Shown: positions 51,075 through 59,492 of the stretch, piece after piece | How the letters are laid out: every line of letters starts with the position of its first letter | Numbering within the stretch: position 1 is the first letter of the stretch | Assembly: GCA_019752635.1 (NCBI GenBank) | Contig: JAIELX010000005.1 | Span: forward strand, 124,001-188,000 | DNA length: 64,000 bases | Direction of reading: 5' to 3' | Origin: Candidatus Obscuribacterales bacterium | Lineage (GTDB): Bacteria > Cyanobacteriota > Vampirovibrionia > Obscuribacterales > Obscuribacteraceae | The notes under the pieces: generated by a model | The model's database searches: none | Told to the model about the DNA's origin: nothing | Seen by the model: the letters and a program-made list of their open reading frames with translations, nothing else | Made by a program: the position numbers and the translations under genes

Positions 51075-51286
51075 GGCTCGTACCTGCGTGCGGATGAATG
51101 AACCGGTGGATATATACCCTGATATCTTTGTTTTTCAACAAAAGTTCATCGAATTAATCACTGAAGAATGCGTACCCGTGGGGCTGAACGGGGCATGGTC
51201 CTGCGGGGGCGCCCATGGGGCGTGCGGCGCAGCGCCGGTCCCCGCCGTGCTATGGTATGAAGTTGGTCCGACAAGGAGATAGATTT

Positions 51287-53887
51287 GTGCAGCAATCGGG
51301 ACGGGGCGGCGATGGCGATTCCAAATCGGTAGCACCCTCTCAGGGGCAAGCAGACGGCGTACACCGATTCGGGGCTGCAAAGTCACCGGTGGGGAATGGA
51401 GAGGGCGGTTCAAACGCCTTAGAGAGTTCTCACAATCGCATCACGCTGTTGCCGGCGCGACTCGATTTCAAATCAGCGAAAGTTCAGATGATGGCTGGTT
51501 GGCTTTTTGCACTGATTCTTTGTTTATTGATTTATGCGCCGACACTCCATGTCGGCTTTCTGCTGGACGACTTCTTGCATATTGATTATGTCGCAGCTGC
51601 TTTGCGAGGAGACTGGACTTCGTTTCTCGCCAACTTCACCGGCAATTGGGCTGGCTCCGACTTAATGAAGAGCTACCGTCCAATCGTTTCGCTTTCTATA
51701 TTTATTGATGCTCTTCTCGGTGGGGTGACCGGCAAGCTTTATCATGCCACCAATATCTTTCTGGTTTTTCTGTGTGCCTGTTTTACGGGCATGATCACGC
51801 TGGAAATCAGTGGTTTGCGAGGCAATCGACTTGGCGCCGCCGCGGCGATCTGGGCTGCTTGTCTGTTCGCTGTCTATCCTCTGCATTCCGAGTCCGTGGC
51901 TTGGATTATCGGCCGAGTTGATTTGCTTTGCACTTTTTTCTATTTGGTGTCGGTCTGGTCGTACTTTCGTTTCAGGCTTTTGCGCGAGCGCGCCTATTTT
52001 CGAGTTTCACTTGTTTCTTTCGTGCTGGCGTTGTTGAGCAAAGAAATGGCGGTAACGCTGCCGGTTGTTATTCTTTTAGTCGAATTTGTTTTGCCGCAGC
52101 AGGTAGAAAAGGATGTGCCGGAATCCGTACGCGCTAACCGATTGGTGCAACGAGTCTCTTATGTGATGTCCTACTTCTTCGTGCTGGGCTTTTTCTCGGG
52201 GATTCGCTTGTTGCTGCTGGGTACTTTGGTTGGCGGCTATGGTGAGGGTGGTGGCATCAGTCTGTCCAACCTGCGCGATCGCGATACACTGTTGAAGATA
52301 CTGTTGCCGTTTCACGAAGAGATGGCGGCCGGCGCCTGGATCAAGCCGCTGCTCATTGCCGGCTATGTTGCCAGTGTTCTGGTTTTAGTTGTCCGTGGTT
52401 TCTTTCGCTCGGTAAAGCCGGGAATTTTGCTGTTTCTTGCAGGATGGATAGTGGTTGCTATTCTTCCTGCCTTTCAAATTTGGCACATCTGGCCGAATCT
52501 GGTTGGCAGCCGATTGTTCTTTAACAGTTCCGCACCCTTCTGCATTCTCCTTAGTTTGGTTGCGCTTCCTGCGGTAGATACGCTGCCGCGCCGAATAGTG
52601 ATGCCCCTTTGTGCGCTCGGTGTCCTGGCACTGTCCGCGATACTATTGAGTTGGACAGCCCTCTCGCAGATTAGTGTGAAGCCCTGGTTGGTTGCCGGTG
52701 ACCGGATGGCTCGTCTTCGGGATTTTGTGGTTGCGGAGTTGAAGCCGCTCCAGAGCGGTCAAACAGCTCTATTTCTCAATTTGCCGACCGACTACGCCGG
52801 GGCGGGAATGGTTACACGCGAATCGTACTTGAAGATGCTCAGTAGACCGCCCTTTGCGACCGCCGACTTTTCCGATCGCATCAAAACAATCGAGCCGCCG
52901 ATCTCCGGTAGTCATGAGTTTCTCTGGCCGCAAAAAGCGCGAGCGACTGTGGCTTCTCCTGAACTACGCAAAACTTTCATATGGGATTCGCAATCCGGGG
53001 ACTTTGTACCGATGGTTCTGTCGGCGGAAAAGTCTTCGGTGCCGGCGGAGTTCAACGGTCCTTCAGGGTTTGCGGTCACGACGGCGCATTTGCCGACCAC
53101 TGGTGCCGATGCCTGGAAGAAAGTTGACGAAAAGTATTCCGCTGTTGAAAAGGGTGTCGATTTCTTGCGTGTGCGTCCAGGGAAGCAATCGGTGTTGCTT
53201 TCCGTGCCGGGAGCAACAGGGCTGAGACCTCTGTGGACCGACTTGTGGCGGTTGGAAATGAAAACGTCGGCAACCGATTCGATAAAAGACAAGATTTGGT
53301 TGGTGTGGAATCTTAATTCGCAGGGAGGAAAAGGTCCGGCGATTGAAGGCAAAGCACCGTTCTTCAGAACAGCTGGCAATGAGTGGATTTCCTGGTCCGG
53401 GCGTCATCGCGACTGGACGTTTGGCGGGCCTGTGACGTCGTTAATGCTATTGTTCGAACCCGGCGACTACGAGGTCGATGTTCTTAAGTTAGTGCCGGTA
53501 CTCAGTGACGATGATTCACCGTCTTTGAGGTGTGATACCGGCAGCAGTGCTACGAAGGTCCCTGCGACGAAAGCTTTCTTCACTTACGGCGGAGCCAGGA
53601 ATTCCAAGCTGATTTTTACTCGCCCGTTCAAGACTTTCGACGCAGCGTTTGCCGGCGAAGTTGAGCAAAATACTACAGTGATTAGCGGTAAGCCTCTTTT
53701 GGAGGTCGCTCTGAACGACGGCAATGGCAAGATTGCGCTTCCGCCCGTTGTTGCAGAGAGCGCCGGAGTTTATCAAGCTCGTATAGTCGCTGCCTCTGAC
53801 GGTGTTTTCCGCTTGCCCGGCGAGCCTGTTACTTTCGAAGTCGTTAAGCCTGAGGGTGGTCAAGCTGATATACGTATAGTGCCCTGA
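51287..53887 (+). CDS. GT-C family membrane glycosyltransferase (PMT/TMTC-like)
   Basis: Polytopic membrane protein that probably transfers a sugar from a polyprenyl-phosphate carrier outside the membrane. After a hydrophilic N-terminal region, the first span (about 68-86) is followed by LLDDF with an Asp-Asp pair (94-95), the position of the GT-C catalytic acid. Further family signs are KSYRPIVSLS (about 128-137), HSESVAWIIGRVD (200-212, close to the TMTC-type HxESVAWISGR) and several more spans to about residue 480. The C-terminal about 380 residues are soluble and beta-rich, with no family recognised. The start is GTG 51287: it has AAGGAG at 51273-51278 and ideal spacing, whereas upstream in-frame ATGs (51215, 51257) have no ribosome site. 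This gives 866 residues. Acceptor and sugar cannot be told. Confidence 0.8.
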   Translation: MQQSGRGGDGDSKSVAPSQGQADGVHRFGAAKSPVGNGEGGSNALESSHNRITLLPARLDFKSAKVQMMAGWLFALILCLLIYAPTLHVGFLLDDFLHIDYVAAALRGDWTSFLANFTGNWAGSDLMKSYRPIVSLSIFIDALLGGVTGKLYHATNIFLVFLCACFTGMITLEISGLRGNRLGAAAAIWAACLFAVYPLHSESVAWIIGRVDLLCTFFYLVSVWSYFRFRLLRERAYFRVSLVSFVLALLSKEMAVTLPVVILLVEFVLPQQVEKDVPESVRANRLVQRVSYVMSYFFVLGFFSGIRLLLLGTLVGGYGEGGGISLSNLRDRDTLLKILLPFHEEMAAGAWIKPLLIAGYVASVLVLVVRGFFRSVKPGILLFLAGWIVVAILPAFQIWHIWPNLVGSRLFFNSSAPFCILLSLVALPAVDTLPRRIVMPLCALGVLALSAILLSWTALSQISVKPWLVAGDRMARLRDFVVAELKPLQSGQTALFLNLPTDYAGAGMVTRESYLKMLSRPPFATADFSDRIKTIEPPISGSHEFLWPQKARATVASPELRKTFIWDSQSGDFVPMVLSAEKSSVPAEFNGPSGFAVTTAHLPTTGADAWKKVDEKYSAVEKGVDFLRVRPGKQSVLLSVPGATGLRPLWTDLWRLEMKTSATDSIKDKIWLVWNLNSQGGKGPAIEGKAPFFRTAGNEWISWSGRHRDWTFGGPVTSLMLLFEPGDYEVDVLKLVPVLSDDDSPSLRCDTGSSATKVPATKAFFTYGGARNSKLIFTRPFKTFDAAFAGEVEQNTTVISGKPLLEVALNDGNGKIALPPVVAESAGVYQARIVAASDGVFRLPGEPVTFEVVKPEGGQADIRIVP

Positions 53888-53949
53888 CCCTGATCCACGC
53901 CGTACTTTGAATGGTTTCGGATTGTTCCGCCATTCTCAAGGAGAAAGCA

Positions 53950-55104
53950 ATGACTTTGCCTTTGGTTGAGCAGCAATCCCATAAGAAAGACGTTGGCGTT
54001 TACCGTCGCACCGCGGTGATTGTGCTGATTGTCGCGGCTCTGGTCGGTTTGTTTCGCATTCTCTGGGAGTTGCGAGTTCTTGTTATCGATGTTTTGCTGG
54101 CGATAACCGTCGCTTCGGCAATTGCTCCCGTCGCGGAGAAACTGGAACGCAGCAAAGTGCCGCGAATCGCCACTGTGCTGTTGGCGTACGTGACAGTGGC
54201 TTTGTTCTATGCCGGAGTCTTTTGGGCGCTGGCTGTGCCGCTCAAAGAGCAGTCACTGCTTCTTGCCGAACAGATTCCTGAGTTTTCCGAGAGGATTAAG
54301 GATGCTTGGGGCAACTTGTTAGGATTACTGGGAGACAAAGCGGCTCTATTGCAGCTGCATGCAACCGATTTTCGCGAGCCAGCGATGAGTTTGGCTCGCA
54401 AGACGCTGGACGCGACGGCGGGATTCATGGGCTTGGCCGTCAATGGTGTGTTGATTCTCTTTCTCGCTGCGTACTTTGTGGCGGAAGCGCAACAGATCTG
54501 GGCAAGTTTGCTGTTGTGGGTTCCGCCGCCTCATCGTCCGCGTATTGCAGCTCTGATAGTCCCTCTTGGTGCGAAGATGGGCGGTTACGTCCGAGGGCAG
54601 ATGCTAGTGAGCACTGCTGTTGCTTGCTTCTTCGGGCTGGCTTTTACAGCTATCGGGTTGAAGTACGGGTTGGTGTTGGGGCTGGTGGCAGGCGTGTTGA
54701 ACCTGATTCCGTATGTGGGATCGTTGTTCGCAACTATCATTGCGCTTTTCGTGGCTTCGACGCAGTCATTAGTGGTGGTGGGGCTGACCTTTCTCGTTTT
54801 CACCATTGAGCAGTTTGCCGAGACCAATTTTATCGTTCCTCATTTATTGGGCCGCCAAGTCGATATGCATCCGCTTGTGGTCATGTTTGCCATTCTCATT
54901 GGCGGTAGCCTCGCCGGTGGTGTCGGTGCTTTGGCTGCGGTGCCTCTTGCCGGGGCGATTTTGTTGTTGCTTAACGAGTTCTACGTTAAGCCGATCAACA
55001 ACTTGCCGTTAGCGGTGACGGTTATGGATGCCGATGTTCCAGCGCCGGCCGCGGTGGCGACTGAGCCTGAAGCGAAAACCGCAGGGACTGACCAGCAGAC
55101 CTAG
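53950..55104 (+). CDS. AI-2E/PerM-family membrane transporter
   Basis: Seven-to-eight-span protein of the AI-2E transporter family (formerly UPF0118, PerM/YtvI/TqsA). The start is ATG 53950, 6 bases after AAGGAG (53938-53943), giving 384 residues. Family marks: paired N-terminal spans, a central soluble segment (about 95-150), then AKMGGYVRGQML, a GLVLGLVAGVLNLIPYVGS stretch and the C-terminal block IVPHLLGRQVDMHPLVV followed by GGVGALAAVPLAG. Members export small molecules or ions; the substrate cannot be inferred. A tail of about 25 Ala/Pro/Glu-rich residues follows the last span. It lies 62 bases after the glycosyltransferase gene on the same strand and may be co-transcribed. Confidence 0.9.
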   Translation: MTLPLVEQQSHKKDVGVYRRTAVIVLIVAALVGLFRILWELRVLVIDVLLAITVASAIAPVAEKLERSKVPRIATVLLAYVTVALFYAGVFWALAVPLKEQSLLLAEQIPEFSERIKDAWGNLLGLLGDKAALLQLHATDFREPAMSLARKTLDATAGFMGLAVNGVLILFLAAYFVAEAQQIWASLLLWVPPPHRPRIAALIVPLGAKMGGYVRGQMLVSTAVACFFGLAFTAIGLKYGLVLGLVAGVLNLIPYVGSLFATIIALFVASTQSLVVVGLTFLVFTIEQFAETNFIVPHLLGRQVDMHPLVVMFAILIGGSLAGGVGALAAVPLAGAILLLLNEFYVKPINNLPLAVTVMDADVPAPAAVATEPEAKTAGTDQQT

Positions 55105-55122
55105 AAGCGCGTTATGTCTCTT

Positions 55123-55215
55123 TCAGCGGTGCTTGGCCTCTTTTATCAATCGTTCAAGTTCAATGAGCTCAAGAATTACTCTTCGCCGCTCTGCGTTAGG
55201 CTCGGACAGAACCAT
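55123..55215 (-). CDS. Possible 30-residue helical peptide or gene remnant
   Basis: An ATG at 55215 opens a short frame beginning MVLSEPNAERRRVILELIEL and ending IKEAKHR-stop. It has strong heptad spacing of Leu/Ile and alternating charge, as in a coiled coil. GAGAGG lies about 10 bases upstream of the ATG. The same frame continues upstream of the ATG without a start (…AFHPERLTAA), which could mean the 3' end of a broken gene. Short length keeps confidence low. Confidence 0.25.
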   Translation of the reverse strand: MVLSEPNAERRRVILELIELERLIKEAKHR

Positions 55216-55626
55216 AGCGGCAGTGAGCCTCTCGGGATGAAAAGCTATTGTTGTATTGTGATGAGAGTTTCTTTGTTAGCTCATCTTTCCCGGCACCACC
55301 GGTAGTGCCAGCTGTTGACCTGCGCTTACCTGAATCGGTGAGAGCGCGTAACAATGCTGAATTGAACGGGGGCGCGTCAGTTTTCGGCAGATATGCATTG
55401 CCGTGCGGACGACATTGTTCATCGCGTGGAATCCGGCGCGACTGGCGACCGGCTCTCGCCCCTGCTAGCCTGCGTGCGCGCCTGTTGTCGTTGCTGTTTG
55501 ACCCTTCTCGACTATTAAGCACCAATTCCTGTAATGGTGGGGGTTCTGGCGTCTTTTGTTAAAGGCTATGAATTTGCCTAAAGCGAGGGCGGTGACGAAT
55601 AGTCAAGGCGTGAGATAATGATGAAC

Positions 55627-55646
55627 TCGCACTAGTGCGATTTTTT
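55627..55646 (+). terminator. Terminator-like hairpin just upstream of the RRM gene
   Basis: TCGCACTAGTGCGA (55627-55640) is a perfect 14-base palindrome able to form a 5-bp stem with a CUAG loop. Six T residues follow at once. It sits 25 bases before the RRM start codon, so it is either the terminator of an upstream transcript or an attenuator in the RRM leader. Confidence 0.55.
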
Positions 55647-55671
55647 ATGTAGCGGAGTGATTTTTTAAGTT

Positions 55672-55959
55672 ATGAATAACAAATTGTTCGTGGGCAACCT
55701 CTCTTTTAAACTTTCTGAAGCCGAACTGTCAAACATTTTCGGACAATACGGAACCGTAGTGTCCTGCTCTATACCGACCGACCGAGACACCGGCCGGAAA
55801 AGAGGGTTTGCCTTCGTCGAAATGTCCAATCAAAGTGAAGCCGAAGCCGCAATCAAGGGGCTAAACGGACGTGACTTTGAAGGACGTCAGCTATCTGTCA
55901 GCGTTTCCCAGCCGAAGGCGAAGGGTGGAGCTGGCGGTGGTGGTCGGGGCCGCTACTAA
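55672..55959 (+). CDS. RRM-type RNA-binding protein (cyanobacterial Rbp-like)
   Basis: A 95-residue single RNA-recognition-motif protein. RNP2 is LFVGNL (5-10) and RNP1 is RGFAFVEM (44-51), with the aromatic RNA-contact residues Phe6, Phe46 and Phe48 in place. A short Gly/Arg-rich tail (85-95) follows. This architecture is that of the Rbp proteins of cyanobacteria, several of which are cold-induced and act on mRNA; small RRM proteins also occur in other bacteria. The ribosome site is poor: GGAG lies about 15 bases before the ATG, after a T-rich leader. The hairpin with T run immediately upstream suggests leader-mediated regulation. Confidence 0.93.
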   Translation: MNNKLFVGNLSFKLSEAELSNIFGQYGTVVSCSIPTDRDTGRKRGFAFVEMSNQSEAEAAIKGLNGRDFEGRQLSVSVSQPKAKGGAGGGGRGRY

Positions 55960-56129
55960 AGTCGCGAGCTTAAAAGTTTGATTCTGACGCTGCAGCGATT
56001 TTGTTGTAAGCGTGTGTTTGAAGCCCGTCGTGCACCGCAGAGGTGTGTGGCGGGCGCAAGCGCGTATCCGGTGCTCTTTCGTTGTTCGTGGACAAAACCC
56101 GATGTTCGCCGGGGCTCGCTGCTTCGGGG

Positions 56130-57206
56130 CTAAACGGCTGAGCCGATCAAACTGCCTAGCTGTTCGTCACTGTGTTTTAGGATCTCAGAGAGCTCCTGGC
56201 AGATCTGCTTCACTGCTCTTGGACCGCGATAGACCATTGCGGTGTACAGTTGGACAACAGAAGCCCCCGTCTTGAGATAGTCGAACACATCCTGTCCTGA
56301 GCCGACGCCACCTACTCCGATGATGACCTGATCGGGCTGTTTCAATCGAAAAACTTTTCGGCAAAGGTTCTCGTTGAGCGATTTGAGAGGACGCCCGCTC
56401 AATCCTCCAAGCCCAATGTTTTGCACTGCTTCGGAAGACGTCAGCAGTCCGTCTCGCTTGATTGTGGTGTTGCCGCAGACGAAACCTGCCAACTTTTGGT
56501 CGATCGCCATGGCGACAATCTCTTGCACAAAATCGTCGGTACTATCGGGCGAGAGCTTCACCAGTATCGGTGCCTGCCTTGTGTTTGCTTTCCGCACTTG
56601 AGCAAAGAGATTGGAGAGCATGTTTGTTTCTTTGATACAGCCTTCCTTCGTGTTGGGGCAGCTTGCGTTGATGGTGAAGTATGCGACGGGGAGCGAGTGT
56701 AGACGCGTGAACGTTTGCATCACGTCCTCAATGGCCGCGTCTCCTATGAGTGTCGCATCATTCGTCTTTGCAATGTTGAGTCCGATCGGTAATGAGGGAC
56801 GGGCGCTGGCAAGCCTCAAACCGACAATTTCAGCACCAAGACCGTTCAGACCCAGTCTGTTAATCAACGCTTCGTCCTGAGGCAAACGGAACAGTCTCGG
56901 GCGTGGATTTCCGCCGTGCGGTCGCGCGCAAACGGAGCCTATTTCGGCGAACCCAAATCCCAAATCACCTAGGACTGAAACCAGCGAACCGTTCTTGTCA
57001 AACCCGGCCGCCAGTCCGACAGGGTTTGAGAGCTTCGTACCGAGAAAATTTGTTTGCAGATCGCTTCCTTTATACCGGCAAGATGCCAGCGCCACGCCTG
57101 CCGCCGGGAGTGTCAACATCGAGTGAATCACGTTGTGTGCTTCTTCGGGATCGAAGCTGAACAAGATGGGGCGAATCACGTTTTCGTAGAGGCTGTCGCG
57201 GCTCAT
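56130..57206 (-). CDS. pyrD: Dihydroorotate dehydrogenase, class 2-like
   Basis: Oxidises dihydroorotate to orotate in pyrimidine synthesis, normally with quinone as acceptor. The 358 residues include the N-terminal helical extension of class 2 (membrane-associated) enzymes (about 1-45). FMN and substrate motifs: GLAAGFDKNG (64-73), INRLGLNG (115-122), KLSPD (Lys217), GNTTIKRDGL, LGGLSGRPL, GVGGVGSG. The active-site segment reads NASCPNTKEG with Cys183 at the place where class 2 enzymes have Ser (SSPNTPG); Cys there is the class 1 state. The start ATG 57206 has AAGGAG 6 bases upstream. It is monocistronic and near, but separate from, the pyrimidine-breakdown operon. Confidence 0.93.
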   Translation of the reverse strand: MSRDSLYENVIRPILFSFDPEEAHNVIHSMLTLPAAGVALASCRYKGSDLQTNFLGTKLSNPVGLAAGFDKNGSLVSVLGDLGFGFAEIGSVCARPHGGNPRPRLFRLPQDEALINRLGLNGLGAEIVGLRLASARPSLPIGLNIAKTNDATLIGDAAIEDVMQTFTRLHSLPVAYFTINASCPNTKEGCIKETNMLSNLFAQVRKANTRQAPILVKLSPDSTDDFVQEIVAMAIDQKLAGFVCGNTTIKRDGLLTSSEAVQNIGLGGLSGRPLKSLNENLCRKVFRLKQPDQVIIGVGGVGSGQDVFDYLKTGASVVQLYTAMVYRGPRAVKQICQELSEILKHSDEQLGSLIGSAV

Positions 57207-57372
57207 ATATCTCCTTGAAGTACATCCGAGATCGCAAACGACTTCTCAATCATGATAATCGAATCTGTGCTTTCTCATCAAAACCCAATATTTGATCGTC
57301 ATGGTATAAACTTGTTCACCGGCGCTCTCAGGAGTGGATCAATTTTGGACGATCTGAGTCAGCTATAAAAGC

Positions 57373-58053
57373 ATGAGGAGATCCTATTCACTCTCGCTTC
57401 GTCCGGCTTCCTCACCAATTCGGGAGCTGGTCACTAAGTTCGGTGGTCAGCCCGTCTGGAAGCTGCCTCCGGCTTGGCCAATTAGCGCCAGCAGCGGCGA
57501 ACAAATGACCTTTATTTGCCAGGTTCAGCTCTATCCGGAAATTTTCGGTGAGACGATTGGACGTATGGCTTATATATTTATGACCGACATCGAGCGCGGC
57601 GTTGCTGCCACGTGGGATCCTGACGCCGGAGAGAACGCGGTAATTGTTCATCCGGGGCGGACACTCAGGGTACAAACCAAGCCGCTGGCTACCGGACCGA
57701 GCATCTACGAGTACATCGAGATTCCCGAACGGGGAGCCATGGAGCCGCGACCCGCCGAGTTTGCCGTTGACGTTTTTCGACGAACCGACCCGGATTTTGT
57801 CGATGAGGCTAATCGCATAGGCATGGAAGACGCGGCTTTTCAGAAGTATGAAAAAGCCTGTGAGGGAAACAAGATCGGCGGCACGCCGCTTTTTCTGCAA
57901 GAAGATGCGATGCCTGGCGGCGGAGGACAATTGCTGATTCAATTGGATTCCACGAAGCTGCCCTTCTACGTGAACTTTGGCGATTGTGGCGTCGCTTGGG
58001 CCTTTCTGTCACCTGACGGCTCGGCCGGCAAATTCCTTTTTCAAAGTTACTGA
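57373..58053 (+). CDS. DUF1963/YwqG-like protein
   Basis: A 226-residue soluble protein. Residues about 21-55 carry the DUF1963 signature: KFGGQPVW, then PPAWPISASSGEQMTFICQVQL, matching the family pattern GGxPxLP...WP......FlxQidL. The C-terminal half ends with GGGGQLLIQLDS and FGDCGVAWAFLSPDG, also typical (a late beta-strand and GDxGxxy turn). The biochemical function of the family is unknown. ATG 57373 is used because no better-placed start exists; AGGAG occurs just inside the gene rather than before it. It lies between divergent pyrD and the convergent preA. Confidence 0.8.
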   Translation: MRRSYSLSLRPASSPIRELVTKFGGQPVWKLPPAWPISASSGEQMTFICQVQLYPEIFGETIGRMAYIFMTDIERGVAATWDPDAGENAVIVHPGRTLRVQTKPLATGPSIYEYIEIPERGAMEPRPAEFAVDVFRRTDPDFVDEANRIGMEDAAFQKYEKACEGNKIGGTPLFLQEDAMPGGGGQLLIQLDSTKLPFYVNFGDCGVAWAFLSPDGSAGKFLFQSY

Positions 58054-58143
58054 TCCCGTCGGCGCGACGCGCTACCCGTTCCTGTAGAGACTCCTCGCGG
58101 GGAGTTGCTACCGCGAACATATGGCGGCACCGCCTCGTGGAGC

Positions 58144-59481
58144 CTAGTGGATATGAATGTTCGCTTCTTTACGATAGGCTTCCATTTTGTCCCATTCCAA
58201 AACCTCTGGACGCCGCTTCGTTAGTTCGTTCCAGGTGATGTGGGGGCGGCCCGTATCAATTTCTACCATTGTGATGCAATCATCAACAGGGCAGACATTG
58301 GCGCAAAGGTCACAGCCAACACAATCCTCTTCGCGAACCACCGGTTGCAACGCTGAGGTTACTTCGCCGTTGAGTTTGGCGGATTTCAAATCGATGCACT
58401 GGTGCGCCGCATCGTTGCACGCAATATAGCAAAGATTGCAGTGGATGCACTTGTCGGGATTGATTCTGGCGACTGTTTGGAAACCAAGATCAAAATCGCC
58501 GAAGGATGAGATACGTGGCAGCGATGCGCCGATGAAGTCGTTGACAGATTGGAATCCTTTGTCATCCATCCAATTGCTCATGCCATCGATCATGTCCTCG
58601 ACGATGCGAAATCCCCACTTCATCACGGCCGTACAGACTTGAACCGAGGTTGCCCCGAGGAGCATGAACTCAACGCAATCGCGCCAGTTCTCGACGCCGC
58701 CAATGCCGGAAATCGGCAAACGCGCGCGTTGCACTTCCAGATCGCTTGCTACCGCGCTCAGCAAATGCAGCGCAATCGGTTTGACGGCAGCCCCGGCATA
58801 ACCGCCGTGTCCGCCTTTTCCGCCAACATTGGGTTTGATTTCAAAACTGTCGAGATCGACTCCCATGATGCTGTTTATGGTGTTGATCAGCGATAGTGCC
58901 GAAGCTCCACCTTTGACGGCCGCGCGAGCCGGTTGGACGATATCCGTTATATTCGGGGTCAGTTTTACTATGACCGGTCGTGTCGCTACTTCCATGACCC
59001 ATTCGGTCACCATGCAGGTGTATTCAGGAACCTGTCCCATGGCCGAACCCATGCCGCGTTCCGACATGCCGTGAGGGCAACCGAAGTTAAGTTCGAAACC
59101 GTCTGCACCAGTTTCTTCTACTCGTTTGACGATGTCCTGCCACGCCTTTTTTTCAGACTCGACCATCACTGAAACAATTACGGCATGATTGGGAAAATTG
59201 CGTTTTACCTCGGCAATTTCGCGCAAATTGAGGTCGATCGGTCGGTCGCTGATAAGTTCAACGTTGTTCAATCCGATGATTTTGCGACCCTTGTAGTCCA
59301 TCGTGCCGTAACGGTTGCAGACATTCAGAACCGGCGCTCCGATGGTTTTCCAGACTGCGCCGCCCCAACCTTGTTCGAAAGCCTTTTGCACCTGATAGGC
59401 CGAGTTTGCAGGCGGAGCAGAAGCAAGCCAAAACGGGTTTGGCGATTTGATCCCGCAAAAGTCGATCTCCAGATTTGCCAT
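58144..59481 (-). CDS. preA: NAD-dependent dihydropyrimidine dehydrogenase, PreA subunit
   Basis: Catalytic subunit that reduces uracil or thymine at the FMN site, with electrons from PreT. The 445 residues form a dihydroorotate-dehydrogenase-like barrel: SAPPANS near the start, ELNFGCPHGM with catalytic Cys135, VKLTPN, LINTINS, and GIGGVENW. Two C-terminal [4Fe-4S] motifs follow: Cys345/348/351/355 (CIHCNLCYIAC) and Cys387/390/393/397 (CVGCDLCANVCP). The start ATG 59481 lies 11 bases after the preT stop; its ribosome site (AAAGGAG) overlaps that stop, so translation is probably coupled. It is the last gene of the operon. Confidence 0.96.
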   Translation of the reverse strand: MANLEIDFCGIKSPNPFWLASAPPANSAYQVQKAFEQGWGGAVWKTIGAPVLNVCNRYGTMDYKGRKIIGLNNVELISDRPIDLNLREIAEVKRNFPNHAVIVSVMVESEKKAWQDIVKRVEETGADGFELNFGCPHGMSERGMGSAMGQVPEYTCMVTEWVMEVATRPVIVKLTPNITDIVQPARAAVKGGASALSLINTINSIMGVDLDSFEIKPNVGGKGGHGGYAGAAVKPIALHLLSAVASDLEVQRARLPISGIGGVENWRDCVEFMLLGATSVQVCTAVMKWGFRIVEDMIDGMSNWMDDKGFQSVNDFIGASLPRISSFGDFDLGFQTVARINPDKCIHCNLCYIACNDAAHQCIDLKSAKLNGEVTSALQPVVREEDCVGCDLCANVCPVDDCITMVEIDTGRPHITWNELTKRRPEVLEWDKMEAYRKEANIHIH

Positions 59482-59492
59482 TTAATGCTCCT

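Larger units (their letters stand above)
55105..55671. other. Intergenic region, 567 bases
   Basis: No confidently coding gene. It holds a possible 30-residue minus-strand frame (55123-55215) and a terminator-like hairpin (55627-55646) next to the RRM gene. A longer minus-strand frame (55196-55525, 109 codons) is Arg/Ser-rich and looks non-coding. Confidence 0.5.

Noticed and set aside
55196..55525. Minus-strand 109-codon frame between the AI-2E-family and RRM genes
   Set aside because: Arg/Ser/Asn-rich composition, no ribosome site, no domain; it overlaps the short coiled-coil frame in a different phase.
58090..58105. ACTCC-TCGCGG-GGAGT hairpin between the convergent DUF1963 gene and preA
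   Set aside because: A 5-bp stem without a T tract on either strand is not sufficient to call a terminator.
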